A DNA stretch of 64,000 nt from contig NZ_BMML01000028.1 of assembly GCF_014645815.1 (NCBI RefSeq), positions 62,001-126,000 on the forward strand. Direction: 5' to 3'. The notes below the pieces were generated by a model. The model did not search any database. It was not told where the DNA came from and saw nothing but the letters and a program-made list of their open reading frames with translations. The DNA is from Streptomyces fuscichromogenes. GTDB taxonomy: Bacteria > Actinomycetota > Actinomycetes > Streptomycetales > Streptomycetaceae. A program made the position numbers and the translations under genes. This document shows, piece by piece, positions 27,523 to 36,187 of this stretch; positions within the stretch are counted from its first letter, which is position 1; every line of letters starts with the position of its first letter.

Positions 27523-28955
27523 TGTCCCGACCGAAGGACTGGTCACCGGTCGAGCTGGACTCCGACCCGGTGCCCGGGGACCCCGAGGCCGTGGCGAAGC
27601 TGGGCCGGCGATTCCGCTCGGTGGCCGATGCCATCAGAAGGCAGACGGGCAACATCGAAGCCCTCTGCGGAGTGGACGGCTGGCAGAGCGACGCCGCTGA
27701 CGAGTTCCGCAGGACGGCCGAGGGGACCGTCGGACGGCTGAAGAAGGTCCTGGACCGCTTCGAGACGGCTGCCGATCTCCTGGGTGAGCAGACGGACCTT
27801 CCGGACGAGAAGTACGCCTCGGTCCTGGCGTCCTCCCAGCAGGCGGCGGACAAGGCCCGTAACGACGCCGAGCGCGACCGCGATGAGCGTGACCGTCTCG
27901 ACAGGTCGCTCGACGCCCTGGACAGGTCCGCGGACGACCACGAGCAGAAGAAGCGTGACCTGACCACGAAGCGGGACGAGGTCGACGGTCGTGTCGAGAA
28001 CGCCATCAAGCGGGTGCACGCCGCCAAGAACGCCCGCAACCGGGCCGGGGAGAAGGCGGCCCGGGCCCTTGAGGCGCTCATCGACCACGACAAACTGAAG
28101 GACTCCACCTGGGAGAACATCAAGGGGGCGCTCAAGAGCGTCGCGGACATCGCCGGTTGGGTGGCGACAGCCTGCGCACTCGCCTCGCTGCTGGTGGGCT
28201 GGATCCCGGTGATCGGCTGGGCGCTGGCGGGTGTGCTGGACGCGATCGCCCTGCTCGCGACGGTGGTGTCCCTCGCCTGTCACTTGGTGCTGGTCTTCTC
28301 GGGAGACGCGAGCATCGCCGACCTGGTGCTGGACGGCGTGGCCCTGCTCACCCTCGGGCTGGGGCGCGCCGCGCTGAGCGCGGGCAGGGCGGCCGCGGCG
28401 GGTGTGCGGGGTGTACAGACGGCAAGCCGCTCGGCCCGTGCCGACTTCCTGGCGGCCAACTCGTTGACCGGTAGATCGGCGAAGGCGGCCAACACGTTGA
28501 AGGGCAAATCCACCAAGATCGCCAACCAGGTCGCCGAAGAGGCGTCGCGGAGACTCGCAGGGGATCTGCCCGGGGCCTTCGGAAAACTGCGGGAGTTCCA
28601 GCACGTCCTGAATCCCCAGGTGGTCTACCGTGACACGGTGGACGCCGTGAAGGGTCTCAAGGACTTCAAAGAGGTGGGGAAACTCTTCGGAAGGGACGCT
28701 TGGCGGGGAGCCCGGCCCTTCGGCAATCCGGAGTGGATCGAGTCCAGCAAGGCGCTCAAAGAGGTCCCGATTCTCGGCAAGTTCGAAAGCATGGGCGGTG
28801 TGAAGTTCACCGACTATGTGCGATCCGCTGGGCAGAGGTGGCTCGGTTACACCGCCGCGGCGACCGCCATCGACGGGAATGACAAGCTCCACGGCCTCAC
28901 GGAATGGGATAATCCGTACAACAGGTGGAAGACCGCTTGGACGGTGGGTTCGTGA
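27519..28955 (+). CDS. Putative T7SS-secreted protein with LXG-like N-terminus
   Basis: A 478-residue protein whose start DWSPVELDSDPVPGDPEAV repeats the signal motif of the Rhs toxin. A WxS turn (VDGWQSDAADEFR) follows, then a long charged coiled coil (about residues 90-185) and two hydrophobic segments (about 205-275: GWVATACALASLLVGW and VSLACHLVLVFSG). A C-terminal part of about 170 residues has no recognised toxin motif. ATG at 27519 overlaps the upstream stop. ATG at 27522 is equally possible. It could be a toxin, a secreted effector or a structural carrier. Confidence 0.8.
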   Translation: MMSRPKDWSPVELDSDPVPGDPEAVAKLGRRFRSVADAIRRQTGNIEALCGVDGWQSDAADEFRRTAEGTVGRLKKVLDRFETAADLLGEQTDLPDEKYASVLASSQQAADKARNDAERDRDERDRLDRSLDALDRSADDHEQKKRDLTTKRDEVDGRVENAIKRVHAAKNARNRAGEKAARALEALIDHDKLKDSTWENIKGALKSVADIAGWVATACALASLLVGWIPVIGWALAGVLDAIALLATVVSLACHLVLVFSGDASIADLVLDGVALLTLGLGRAALSAGRAAAAGVRGVQTASRSARADFLAANSLTGRSAKAANTLKGKSTKIANQVAEEASRRLAGDLPGAFGKLREFQHVLNPQVVYRDTVDAVKGLKDFKEVGKLFGRDAWRGARPFGNPEWIESSKALKEVPILGKFESMGGVKFTDYVRSAGQRWLGYTAAATAIDGNDKLHGLTEWDNPYNRWKTAWTVGS

Positions 28956-28974
28956 CGGCCGGGAGGAATTCCGC

Positions 28975-29577
28975 GTGGGTGACGACGTGACGTGGCAGTG
29001 CCTGATCTCCGAGCCCGAGGGCGGTATCAGACTTCCCCTGGGGGAGAACGCGGAGTTCGGGGAGTGGGCCAAGCGGGCCGCCCGGCAGTACCTGGGTACA
29101 GACGCTCCGCGCAGCGAAATGCGTGAGCTGGCCTCGGCACTGGCTCGTGTGGCGGCCACGGCTGATCTGGGCGCCCCCACCTTCGCCTATGCCTACGTGA
29201 TCGACGCGGCGAAGGCGTTGACCGCCGTCTACGAGGTCCATGACTACGACGGTGACGGATACCGCTCCCCGGACCGCCTTCCCGGTCTTCTGGAGACTGT
29301 CCTTCCCACGTCGCCCGAGCGCCGGAGCGTGACCGAGGTGAACCTTCCGGCCGGGCCCGGTGTACGGGTCCAGGAACTTCTCGCGGTCGAGACCGGTTCG
29401 CTCTTCAAGAAGAAGACGATGATGGAGACGGTCACCTACGCGGTGATTCCGCCGCAGGTCGACAACATCCTTGCCTTCCGGATGTCGTGGACCAATCTCG
29501 TCTTCAGCGAGGCGTTGCTGGAGTTGGCGCAGACGCTGGCCGAGTCGCTGGAGCTGACCGAGGTCAAGGAAGGCTGA
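28975..29577 (+). CDS. Conserved hypothetical cytoplasmic protein A of the T7-signal operon
   Basis: A 200-residue protein without signal or membrane segment. GTG at 28975 follows GGGAGG at eight bases. It shows alternating beta and alpha elements, ending in a long helix (SEALLELAQTLAESLELTEV). This gives an overall pattern like the Mog1/PsbP/LpqN fold. The following gene product ends in the same style (AMVNLFEAVAKSLHW), so the two may be distant paralogues. It could be a chaperone or immunity factor for the upstream secreted protein. That is inference from position. Confidence 0.7.
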   Translation: MGDDVTWQCLISEPEGGIRLPLGENAEFGEWAKRAARQYLGTDAPRSEMRELASALARVAATADLGAPTFAYAYVIDAAKALTAVYEVHDYDGDGYRSPDRLPGLLETVLPTSPERRSVTEVNLPAGPGVRVQELLAVETGSLFKKKTMMETVTYAVIPPQVDNILAFRMSWTNLVFSEALLELAQTLAESLELTEVKEG

Positions 29578-29580
29578 GGA

Positions 29581-30174
29581 ATGCCGGATGCCGTCGCCGA
29601 CGGTCGTACGGACGGAGAGACCCTCCCTCCGAGCGACTACGGAATGCTCGTCCCGGACGGCTGGTTCAGGATTCCGCTCGAACCCGACGGCTGGAAGACG
29701 CCGATCCGCGCACTCGCCGATCGCGTCTTCGAGGGCCAGGACGACGCCGTGCTCCTCAAGCGGGAATTCGTCAAGGCCGTGGGTGCGCGAGCGGAAGAAG
29801 GTTACGAGAACGGGGGCGTCGAGCTCTATGTCTCGACGACCTCCATCGGTCCCGTTCCGCTCTCCTCCTCGCTCCTTGTCACGGTGGCCCCGGCCGAGGA
29901 GGACGTCCGCCTCGAAGCGAAGGGCCGGTCCCAGGAGGTCACCGACGTCGTGCTGCCCTTCGCCGGGCCCGCGACGATGCGGCGCACCCGTACGGTCCCG
30001 GACGCCGAAGACCCGACCGGCAACCAACTGCCCGTGACCGTGGTGGACTACGCGGTCAGGGTGCCGAACACCCAGGCGGTCCTGCTGCTCACGTTCTCCA
30101 CGTCCTTGGACATGTTCGCCGACGCCATGGTCAACCTGTTCGAGGCGGTCGCCAAGTCGCTGCACTGGAAGTGA
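29581..30174 (+). CDS. Conserved hypothetical cytoplasmic protein B of the T7-signal operon
   Basis: A 197-residue soluble protein starting four bases after the previous stop. The beginning DYGMLVPDGWFRIPLEPDGW and the end TFSTSLDMFADAMVNLFEAVAKSLHW match the Mog1/LpqN-like pattern of a surface strand followed by a long terminal helix. No signal peptide is seen. The tight spacing indicates translational coupling with the upstream gene. Its role in the cassette is unknown. Confidence 0.7.
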   Translation: MPDAVADGRTDGETLPPSDYGMLVPDGWFRIPLEPDGWKTPIRALADRVFEGQDDAVLLKREFVKAVGARAEEGYENGGVELYVSTTSIGPVPLSSSLLVTVAPAEEDVRLEAKGRSQEVTDVVLPFAGPATMRRTRTVPDAEDPTGNQLPVTVVDYAVRVPNTQAVLLLTFSTSLDMFADAMVNLFEAVAKSLHWK

Positions 30175-30223
30175 CCACGACCGGCCCGGCTGCCGCTCGT
30201 CAGTTGCCGACGAAAGGCCGACC

Positions 30224-30652
30224 ATGGTCGACAGCCCCCCGAGCGAACTCATCTCGCTCGCCGACGACGAGGGCAACAGCGTCCTGCTCAAGGTGCTGGG
30301 ACGTAGTCCCCGGTGGGCCGCCGGGCTTGACGCGGAAATCGTCGTCAGGACGCCCTTCGTGTCCGGCCGTGTCGACCTGGCGTTGTCCGTCGCGAGGTTG
30401 GAGAGCTGGGCCGCGGCGCTGGACCGGCTCGACGCCGGTGAGGACGCGGCCTGGATGGAGATGAGCCGAGGGCCTTCCGTCTTCATCCGGCTCACCGGCG
30501 AGCATGACTGCCCGGAGGTGGTCGTGGCGGACGAGTCCGGGTCCATGGTCACCGTGCGGGTCCCGCTCGTCCCCCCGGAGGACTGGATCGCCGACCACCG
30601 CCGGCGTCTGAGCCAGGTGATGGAGCACTGGGTTCCCATGCTGTCCGGGTAG
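30224..30652 (+). CDS. DUF5959 family protein
   Basis: A 142-residue soluble protein that I recognise as DUF5959 from its start (ELISLADDEGNSVLLKVLGRS), the centre (RLESWAAALDRLDAGEDAAWMEM) and the end (PVPLVPPEDW-like segment, then RRLSQVMEHW). Members occur near polymorphic toxin and type VII effector genes in Streptomyces. The function is not known, and immunity is plausible. It is last in the seven-gene operon. Confidence 0.72.
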   Translation: MVDSPPSELISLADDEGNSVLLKVLGRSPRWAAGLDAEIVVRTPFVSGRVDLALSVARLESWAAALDRLDAGEDAAWMEMSRGPSVFIRLTGEHDCPEVVVADESGSMVTVRVPLVPPEDWIADHRRRLSQVMEHWVPMLSG

Positions 30653-30838
30653 GGAGGCGAGCCGGCACCGGCAGATGACGACGCGTTCGAGGGCCGGGAG
30701 GCTTCGCGGATGTCGTCGCGGATCTCCCGGGCGCGAGGGTCCGGGAGACACCGGGCCGCTCACGCCTGCCGCGCACCGGCCCAACGGCTTGGACGCGGTG
30801 GGAGCACGACCCGGCCCACGGTGGTTCAGGCCCGTGTC

Positions 30839-32005
30839 TCACACATCCGCATACTTCGTATCCGCCACCGGATCCAGGGCCAGCCGGTAGCCCCGTTTGA
30901 CGACGGTCTGGATCAGCTTCGGTGCGCCCAGGGCCGTACGGAGGCGGGCCATCGCCGTCTCCACCGCGTGTTCGTCGCGGCCCGCGCCCGGCAGGGCGCG
31001 CAGGAGTTCGGCGCGGGCCACCACCCAGCCCGGCCGCCGCGAGAGCGCCCGCAGCAGGGACATGCCGGCCGGCGGCACCGGCTTCAGCGCGCCGTCGACC
31101 AGGACCGCGTGCCCCCGGATCTCCACCCGGTGCCCGGCGATGGGCAACGCCCTTGCCCGGGAGGGGAGTTCCTGGCAGAGCAGCTGTACGAGGGGGCCGA
31201 GGCGGAAGCGCTCCGGCTGGACCGTGTCGACGCCGAGGGCCTGGAGCGGCAGCGCGGTGACCGGGCCGACGCAGGCGGGGACGACGTCGTGGGCGAGGGC
31301 GGCGAGCAGGTCGGCGAGGAGGCCGCGGTGCTCGGCGCGGGAGATGAGCGAGGCCGCGGCGGGTGCGCTGGTGAAGGTGAGCGCGTCGACCGAGCGGGAG
31401 ACCACGGCGTCCAGCAGCCGGTCCACCGGCCCGAGGTCCTCCGGCGGCATCCACCGGTACACCGGCACCGGCAGCACCTCCGCGCCCGCCACCCGCAGCG
31501 ACTCCACGAAGCCGGGCAGCGGCTCCCCGTGCAGCTGGACGGCGATCCGGCGGCCGTCGACGCCCTCCTCCAGGAGCCGGTCGAGCACCTCGGCCATGGA
31601 CTCGGAGGACGGCGACCACTCCTCGGTCAGCCCGGCGGCCCGGATGGCCCCCTTGACCTTGGGCCCCCGGGCCAGCAGCTCCACGCCCCGCAGCCGCCCG
31701 AGCAGCTGCTCGCCGAAGCCCCACCCGTCGGCGGCCTCGATCCAGCCCCGGAAGCCGATCGCGGTGGTCGCGACGACCACGTCCGGCGCCTGGTCGATGA
31801 TCTCCTTGGTGGCGCCGAGCAGCTCGCCGTCGTCGGCGAGCGGCACGATGCGCAGGGCGGGGGCGTGCAGCACGGCGGCACCGCGCCGCTGCAGCAGCGC
31901 CCCGAGCTCGTCGGCGCGGCGCGCGGCCGTGACCCCCACGGTGAACCCCGCGAGAGGGCCGTTCGGACCGGGGTCCGTTCGCTGCTGTACCTCGTCCATG
32001 GCCAT
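30839..32005 (-). CDS. nnaR: Nitrite/nitrate assimilation regulator NnaR (HemD-like plus winged helix)
   Basis: The 388-residue protein joins a uroporphyrinogen-III synthase-like domain (residues ~15-265, LAGFTVGVTAARRADELGALL to ALPLQALGVDTVQPERF) to an OmpR-type winged-helix DNA-binding domain (about 285-380, ending KLIQTVVKRGYRLAL). In S. coelicolor this architecture next to narK is NnaR, a co-regulator with GlnR of nitrite and nitrate assimilation. The HemD part may no longer make uroporphyrinogen. It is downstream of narK on the same strand, separated by a hairpin. Confidence 0.85.
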   Translation of the reverse strand: MAMDEVQQRTDPGPNGPLAGFTVGVTAARRADELGALLQRRGAAVLHAPALRIVPLADDGELLGATKEIIDQAPDVVVATTAIGFRGWIEAADGWGFGEQLLGRLRGVELLARGPKVKGAIRAAGLTEEWSPSSESMAEVLDRLLEEGVDGRRIAVQLHGEPLPGFVESLRVAGAEVLPVPVYRWMPPEDLGPVDRLLDAVVSRSVDALTFTSAPAAASLISRAEHRGLLADLLAALAHDVVPACVGPVTALPLQALGVDTVQPERFRLGPLVQLLCQELPSRARALPIAGHRVEIRGHAVLVDGALKPVPPAGMSLLRALSRRPGWVVARAELLRALPGAGRDEHAVETAMARLRTALGAPKLIQTVVKRGYRLALDPVADTKYADV

Positions 32006-32032
32006 GACCGCTCTCCTAGCTGACCCGCAATG

Positions 32033-32073
32033 CCGAACGAGCCTGTCAACGGTGCGTGACAGGCTCGGTTCGG
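32033..32073. terminator. Strong hairpin between narK and nnaR
   Basis: CCGAACGAGCCTGTCA and TGACAGGCTCGGTTCGG form a 16-bp stem with one bulged base around an eight-base loop. It lies after the narK stop and before nnaR, so it can terminate or attenuate the narK transcript and set different levels of the two genes. Confidence 0.75.
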
Positions 32074-32094
32074 CTTGATGTCACCGGTGTTACG

Positions 32095-33462
32095 TCACAC
32101 CTCGGCGTAGCTGAGCTGCGCCTTTGCCTCGGTGGCCGCCGTCGCCCGCTGCTGCGCGGCCGGCCGGCGAAGGTATACGGCCCAGGTGACGGCGAAGCAC
32201 AGGCCGTAGAAGACCAGGAAGGCCACGAAGGCCCCGGTGCCGCTGCCGTAGGAGAGGTAGGACTGCCGGAAGGCGAGGTTGATGCCGACGCCGCCGAGCG
32301 CGCCGACCGCCCCGATGAGCCCCATGGCGGCCCCGGACAGCCGCCGCCCGTAGGCGGCCGCCTCATCCCCCGCCAGCCCCTTGGCGAGCGCCTTGGCCTG
32401 GAAGATGCCGGGGATCATCTTGTACGTCGACCCGTTGCCGAGCCCGCTGAGCGCGAACAGCACGATGAAGACGGTCACGAACATCGGCAGCGACTTCTGC
32501 ATGCTGGCGACGACGAGCAGGGCGGTGGCGGCGGCCATGCCGACGTAGTTCCAGAGGGTGATCCGCGCCCCGCCGTACCGGTCGGCGAGCCAGCCGCCGA
32601 CGGGCCGGACGAGGGAGCCGAGCAGCGGGCCGATGAAGGTGAGGTAGGCGGCCTGCAGGGGCGTACGGCCGAACTGGACCTGGAGCACCTGCCCGAAGGC
32701 GAACGCGTACCCGATGAACGACCCGAACGTCCCGACGTAGAGGAAGGACATGATCCAGGTGTGGCCGTCCTTGGCGGCGTCGATCGCGGCGCCGGTGTCG
32801 TTCTTCACGGTGGCGAGGTTGTCCATGAAGAGGGCGGCGAGGACCGCGGCGACGACGATCAGCGGGATGTAGATGCCGAGCAGCACCCGCGGCCCGCCGC
32901 TCGCCCCGATGATCGCGAGGGCGACGAGCTGGATGACGGGCACGCCGATGTTTCCGCCGCCCGCGTTGAGCCCGAGCGCCCACCCTTTCTTCCGCAGCGG
33001 GAAGAAGGCGTTGATGTTGGTCATGCTGGACGCGAAGTTACCGCCGCCGATGCCGGCCAGCAGCCCCACGAGCAGGAAGGTGTCGAACGACGTCCCCGGC
33101 TTCATCACGGCGAACGCGGCGACGGTCGGGATGAGCAGCAGACCGGCGGAGACTATGGTCCAGTTCCGGCCACCGAAGAGCGCGACGGCGAAGGTGTAGG
33201 GCACCCGCACGACCGCGCCGACGAGCGTGACCATCGAGGTGAGCAGGAACTTGTCGGCCGGGGTGAGCCCGTACTCCGGCCCCATGAACAGCACCAGAAC
33301 CGACCACATGGTCCAGATCGAGAACCCGATGTGCTCGGAGAGGACGGAAAAGATGAGGTTGCGCCGGGCGACCTTCTCGCCGGTCGCGTTCCAGAACGCC
33401 TCGTCCTCCGGATCCCACTCCTGGATCCAGTGACTGCGTGAGGTAGGGGCTGGGGCTGTCAT
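32095..33462 (-). CDS. narK: Nitrate/nitrite MFS transporter NarK
   Basis: A 455-residue MFS protein of the nitrate-nitrite porter family with 12 expected membrane segments. The nitrate signature region AGIGGGNFASSMTNINAFFP is present, followed by KKGWALGLNAGGGNIGVP. It starts with SHWIQEWDPEDEAFWNATGEKVARRNL, typical of actinobacterial NarK. It imports nitrate or exports nitrite at the cytoplasmic membrane. nnaR lies downstream on the same strand. Confidence 0.93.
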   Translation of the reverse strand: MTAPAPTSRSHWIQEWDPEDEAFWNATGEKVARRNLIFSVLSEHIGFSIWTMWSVLVLFMGPEYGLTPADKFLLTSMVTLVGAVVRVPYTFAVALFGGRNWTIVSAGLLLIPTVAAFAVMKPGTSFDTFLLVGLLAGIGGGNFASSMTNINAFFPLRKKGWALGLNAGGGNIGVPVIQLVALAIIGASGGPRVLLGIYIPLIVVAAVLAALFMDNLATVKNDTGAAIDAAKDGHTWIMSFLYVGTFGSFIGYAFAFGQVLQVQFGRTPLQAAYLTFIGPLLGSLVRPVGGWLADRYGGARITLWNYVGMAAATALLVVASMQKSLPMFVTVFIVLFALSGLGNGSTYKMIPGIFQAKALAKGLAGDEAAAYGRRLSGAAMGLIGAVGALGGVGINLAFRQSYLSYGSGTGAFVAFLVFYGLCFAVTWAVYLRRPAAQQRATAATEAKAQLSYAEV

Positions 33463-33840
33463 GACGCCTCCACGGTGCTCCGCGTGCTCGGTCTGCTACG
33501 AGTGACTAGGCCCGAAGGTAGGGAGGCGTCGTTTCCGCGCTGTGGCTGTGGGTGACCGGAAGGGAACGTTGCTCTCACCCCGCGGGGAGGCCCGGTGAGA
33601 GGTCCGGTGAGAGATCCGGTGAGAGGTCCGGTGGGAGGTCCGGGGGCGGGCGCGGGTCCGCGGATCACCCTGGGGACGGCCCGTGCCGCGGGCGGGGGCG
33701 TACCGGAACCCGTCCGGAACCCGTCCGGAACCCGTGGAACAGCGGTACGAGGACTTCCGGCCGTCCGCCGTACCGGGCACTGTGAACGGAACGGTTCCCC
33801 CGAGGGTTGTCCGAGGGTTGTCCTAGGCGGTGACAGGCAC
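33463..33840. other. narK / CGNR divergent intergenic region with short tandem repeats
   Basis: The 378 bases hold the divergent promoters of narK and the CGNR gene. Five imperfect 12-bp GTGAGAGGTCCG-type units occur at about 33587-33645. A CCGGAACCCGT unit is present three times at about 33708-33737. No gene is supported here. Confidence 0.65.
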
Positions 33841-34437
33841 ATGGCACTGGGTACGGCCGCGGCCGGGTACGAGCTGCGCTTCGACGCCGGGCGGATCTGC
33901 CTCGATCTGCTCGCGACCACGCATCCCGGCGAACGGCTCGACGGGCTCGAACCGTTGCGGGCCTGGATCACCGGGTCCGGACTCGTCCCGCCGGGCACCG
34001 CGCTGGCCCACGCCGACGCCGGCTGGCTCCTCGGCTTCCGCGAACTGCGCGGGAACGTCCGCCAGTTGGTGCGTGGCCGGAAAACCCCCGAGGCCCGGCC
34101 GTACGACCTCGCGCTCGCCCGCGTCAACGACCTCGCGCGCGCCGCCGCACCCCCGGCCCCGCGCGCCGTGCCCGGCGAAGACGGACTCCTCGTCCGGGAG
34201 TTGGCCGGCCCGCCGGGATGCGCCGCACTGCTCGCCGCCGTCGCCCGGGACACCGTGGAACTGCTCACCGACCCGGTCGCGCGGGCGGCGATCCGGGAGT
34301 GCGAGGGCGACAACTGCCCTCTCGTGTACCTGGACACCTCCCGGGGCCGGCGGCGCCGCTGGTGTTCCAGCGAGGTCTGCGGGAACCGCGAGCGGGTGGC
34401 CCGGCACCGGCGTCGCGCGGCGCTCGCCCGCGCGTGA
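33841..34437 (+). CDS. CGNR zinc finger (ABATE domain) protein, probable regulator
   Basis: A 198-residue protein with an N-terminal ABATE-type ligand-binding domain (LRFDAGRICLDLLATTHPGERLDGLEPLRAWI) and a C-terminal CGNR zinc finger. Metal ligands are Cys in RECEGDNCPLVYLD and in WCSSEVCGNRERVARHRRR. The family is thought to be DNA-binding regulators that sense small molecules. ATG at 33841 follows GGTGACAGGCAC, a weak site. It stands alone and divergent from narK. Confidence 0.88.
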   Translation: MALGTAAAGYELRFDAGRICLDLLATTHPGERLDGLEPLRAWITGSGLVPPGTALAHADAGWLLGFRELRGNVRQLVRGRKTPEARPYDLALARVNDLARAAAPPAPRAVPGEDGLLVRELAGPPGCAALLAAVARDTVELLTDPVARAAIRECEGDNCPLVYLDTSRGRRRRWCSSEVCGNRERVARHRRRAALARA

Positions 34438-34780
34438 ACACGCCTTCCCGGCGCGTCGCAACACGCCGAATTGTGCGTGACCGTCGTCACATCTCATCCC
34501 AACTCCCGTCCCATTCGCGACTTCTGTCGGATCTTCACCGAAGCTCCGTGAAAGTGATTTCGACAACACTCCGTTTGGTGACCGGTGAGTACGGGCACTC
34601 CCGCCGCCTTAGACGTTGTGTCGGAAATGTAAAGATCACGCGGTGGGAATGTGGGGTCATGTCCCGCTCGTCATGTCACCTCGCCGAAAAATGTGGGGTC
34701 TTGTTGAACACACCGCGAGTCACTTCCGTACCGGTGGGGGAGCGACCGACTGGGGGAACCCCCGGACACCGGAGGTGGGC
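34438..34780 (+). promoter_or_regulatory. Upstream region of the ECF sigma factor gene
   Basis: These 343 bases carry no supported gene. The 11-bp element AATGTGGGGTC occurs twice as a direct repeat (34648-34658 and 34690-34700), 42 bases apart, about four helical turns. The region is AT-richer than the surroundings near 34490-34570. It probably contains the sigma gene promoter. Confidence 0.55.
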
Positions 34781-35356
34781 GTGCGCAAGGATGCGGCCGT
34801 GGCCAATGAACGTGGATCGAGGGCCCGACATCGCATGTCCCAGCCCTCGGAGCCTGATGAGGAGCTGATGCGTGCCCTCTACCGAGAGCACGCCGGACCT
34901 CTCCTTGCGTATGTCCTTCGGCTGGTCGCCGGTGATCGGCAACGCGCCGAGGACGTCGTGCAAGAGACACTCATCCGTGCCTGGAAGAACGCCGGCCAGC
35001 TCAATCGAGCGACCGGATCGGTACGCCCCTGGCTGGTGACGGTCGCTCGCCGCATCGTCATCGACGGTCACCGCAGCCGGCAGGCCCGGCCGCAGGAGGT
35101 CGATCCGTCGCCGCTGGAGGTCATCCCCGCGGAGGACGAGATCGACAAGGCGCTGTGGCTGATGACGCTGTCCGACGCGCTCGACGACCTGACCCCGGCC
35201 CACCGGGAGGTGCTCGTCGAGACGTACTTCAAGGGGCGTACCGTCAACGAGGCTGCCGAAACGCTGGGGATACCCAGCGGCACCGTGCGTTCGCGGGTTT
35301 TCTATGCCCTCAGGTCGATGAAGCTGGCTCTGGAGGAGCGGGGGGTGACGGCGTGA
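34781..35356 (+). CDS. sigU: ECF RNA polymerase sigma factor (SigU/SigL group)
   Basis: A 191-residue extracytoplasmic-function sigma factor. Region 2 is RALYREHAGPLLAYVLRLVAGDRQRAEDVVQETLIRAWKN with the WLVTVARRIVIDGHR end. Region 4 is DALDDLTPAHREVLVETYFKGRTVNEAAETLGIPSGTVRSRVFYALR. GTG at 34781 follows GGAGG at five bases. The anti-sigma gene overlaps its stop (GTGATG). From memory the S. coelicolor gene at this locus is sigU, with the anti-sigma factor RsuA. The symbol rests on that synteny. Confidence 0.85.
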   Translation: MRKDAAVANERGSRARHRMSQPSEPDEELMRALYREHAGPLLAYVLRLVAGDRQRAEDVVQETLIRAWKNAGQLNRATGSVRPWLVTVARRIVIDGHRSRQARPQEVDPSPLEVIPAEDEIDKALWLMTLSDALDDLTPAHREVLVETYFKGRTVNEAAETLGIPSGTVRSRVFYALRSMKLALEERGVTA

Positions 35357-36180
35357 TGAGTGTGTACGGGGGGCACGGCGGATTCGGCACAGGCGGCTCG
35401 GGTATGTCTGGTGCCATGCAGGAATCACCGGTGCCCAATGAGCACGAGACTGTCGGCGCGTATGCGCTCGGGATTCTCGACGATGCCGAGGCAACCGCTT
35501 TCGAGGCCCATCTGGCCGGGTGCGAGTGGTGCGCCCAGCAGCTCGACGAGCTGGCCGGGATCGAGCCCATGCTGGCGGCCCTGGCCGATCTGCCGGGCTC
35601 CGGATCGACACCGTCCATCGGTGAGTCGCTGTCCGCCAAGCCCAGTCCGCGGATGGTCGAGAAGCTCGTCGTCGAGGTCAGCGAGAAGCGGAAGGTCCGC
35701 AGCCGGCGCAACCTCTTCGCGCTGGCGGCCTCGATCGCGCTGATCGTCGGCGGCCCGCTGGCGGTGCTGGCGACGAGCGGCGGCTCGGACGGCACGTCGA
35801 ACACGGCCGCGGGGGCCAGTCAGGCCGCGGCGGCCTTCCAGACCCTCAGCGACAAGAAGACGGCCACCGACCCGACGAGCCACGTCACGGCGACCGTCGC
35901 GCTGGAGAAGAAGGACTGGGGCACCCACGCGGTCCTCCAGCTCAAGAACGTCACCGGCCCGCAGAAGTGCTCGCTGATCGCCGTGGGCAAGAACGGCGAG
36001 CGCGAGACGGTGTCCTCCTGGTCCGTCCCGACCTGGGGCTACGGCATCGCGGACGCCAAGACGGAGAAGGCCAAGCAGCCCCTCTACGTCAACGGCGGGG
36101 CCGCCTTCACCCCGAACCAGATCGACCACTTCGAGGTCATGACCTTCGACGGGAAGAAGCTCGTCTCGGTCAGCGCGTAG
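35356..36180 (+). CDS. rsuA: Anti-sigma factor with zinc-binding ZAS domain
   Basis: A 274-residue membrane anti-sigma factor. The N-terminal ZAS domain has the zinc motif HLAGCEWC (HxxxCxxC) preceded by YALGILDDAEATAFEAHL. A membrane segment (NLFALAASIALIVGGPLAVLA) is followed by an external domain (about 130 residues) ending IDHFEVMTFDGKKLVSVSA. It holds the upstream sigma factor inactive until a cell-surface signal releases it. The start at 35356 overlaps the sigma stop. A GTG at 35353 is an alternative in the same frame. Confidence 0.87.
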   Translation: MSVYGGHGGFGTGGSGMSGAMQESPVPNEHETVGAYALGILDDAEATAFEAHLAGCEWCAQQLDELAGIEPMLAALADLPGSGSTPSIGESLSAKPSPRMVEKLVVEVSEKRKVRSRRNLFALAASIALIVGGPLAVLATSGGSDGTSNTAAGASQAAAAFQTLSDKKTATDPTSHVTATVALEKKDWGTHAVLQLKNVTGPQKCSLIAVGKNGERETVSSWSVPTWGYGIADAKTEKAKQPLYVNGGAAFTPNQIDHFEVMTFDGKKLVSVSA

Positions 36181-36187
36181 CTTCGGC

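Noticed and set aside
33528..33560. GTCAC/GAAAC-like half-sites upstream of narK considered as a GlnR box
   Set aside because: The spacing between half-sites does not match the known GlnR pattern and one half-site is poor. Regulation by GlnR remains likely from known biology, but this site is not supported.
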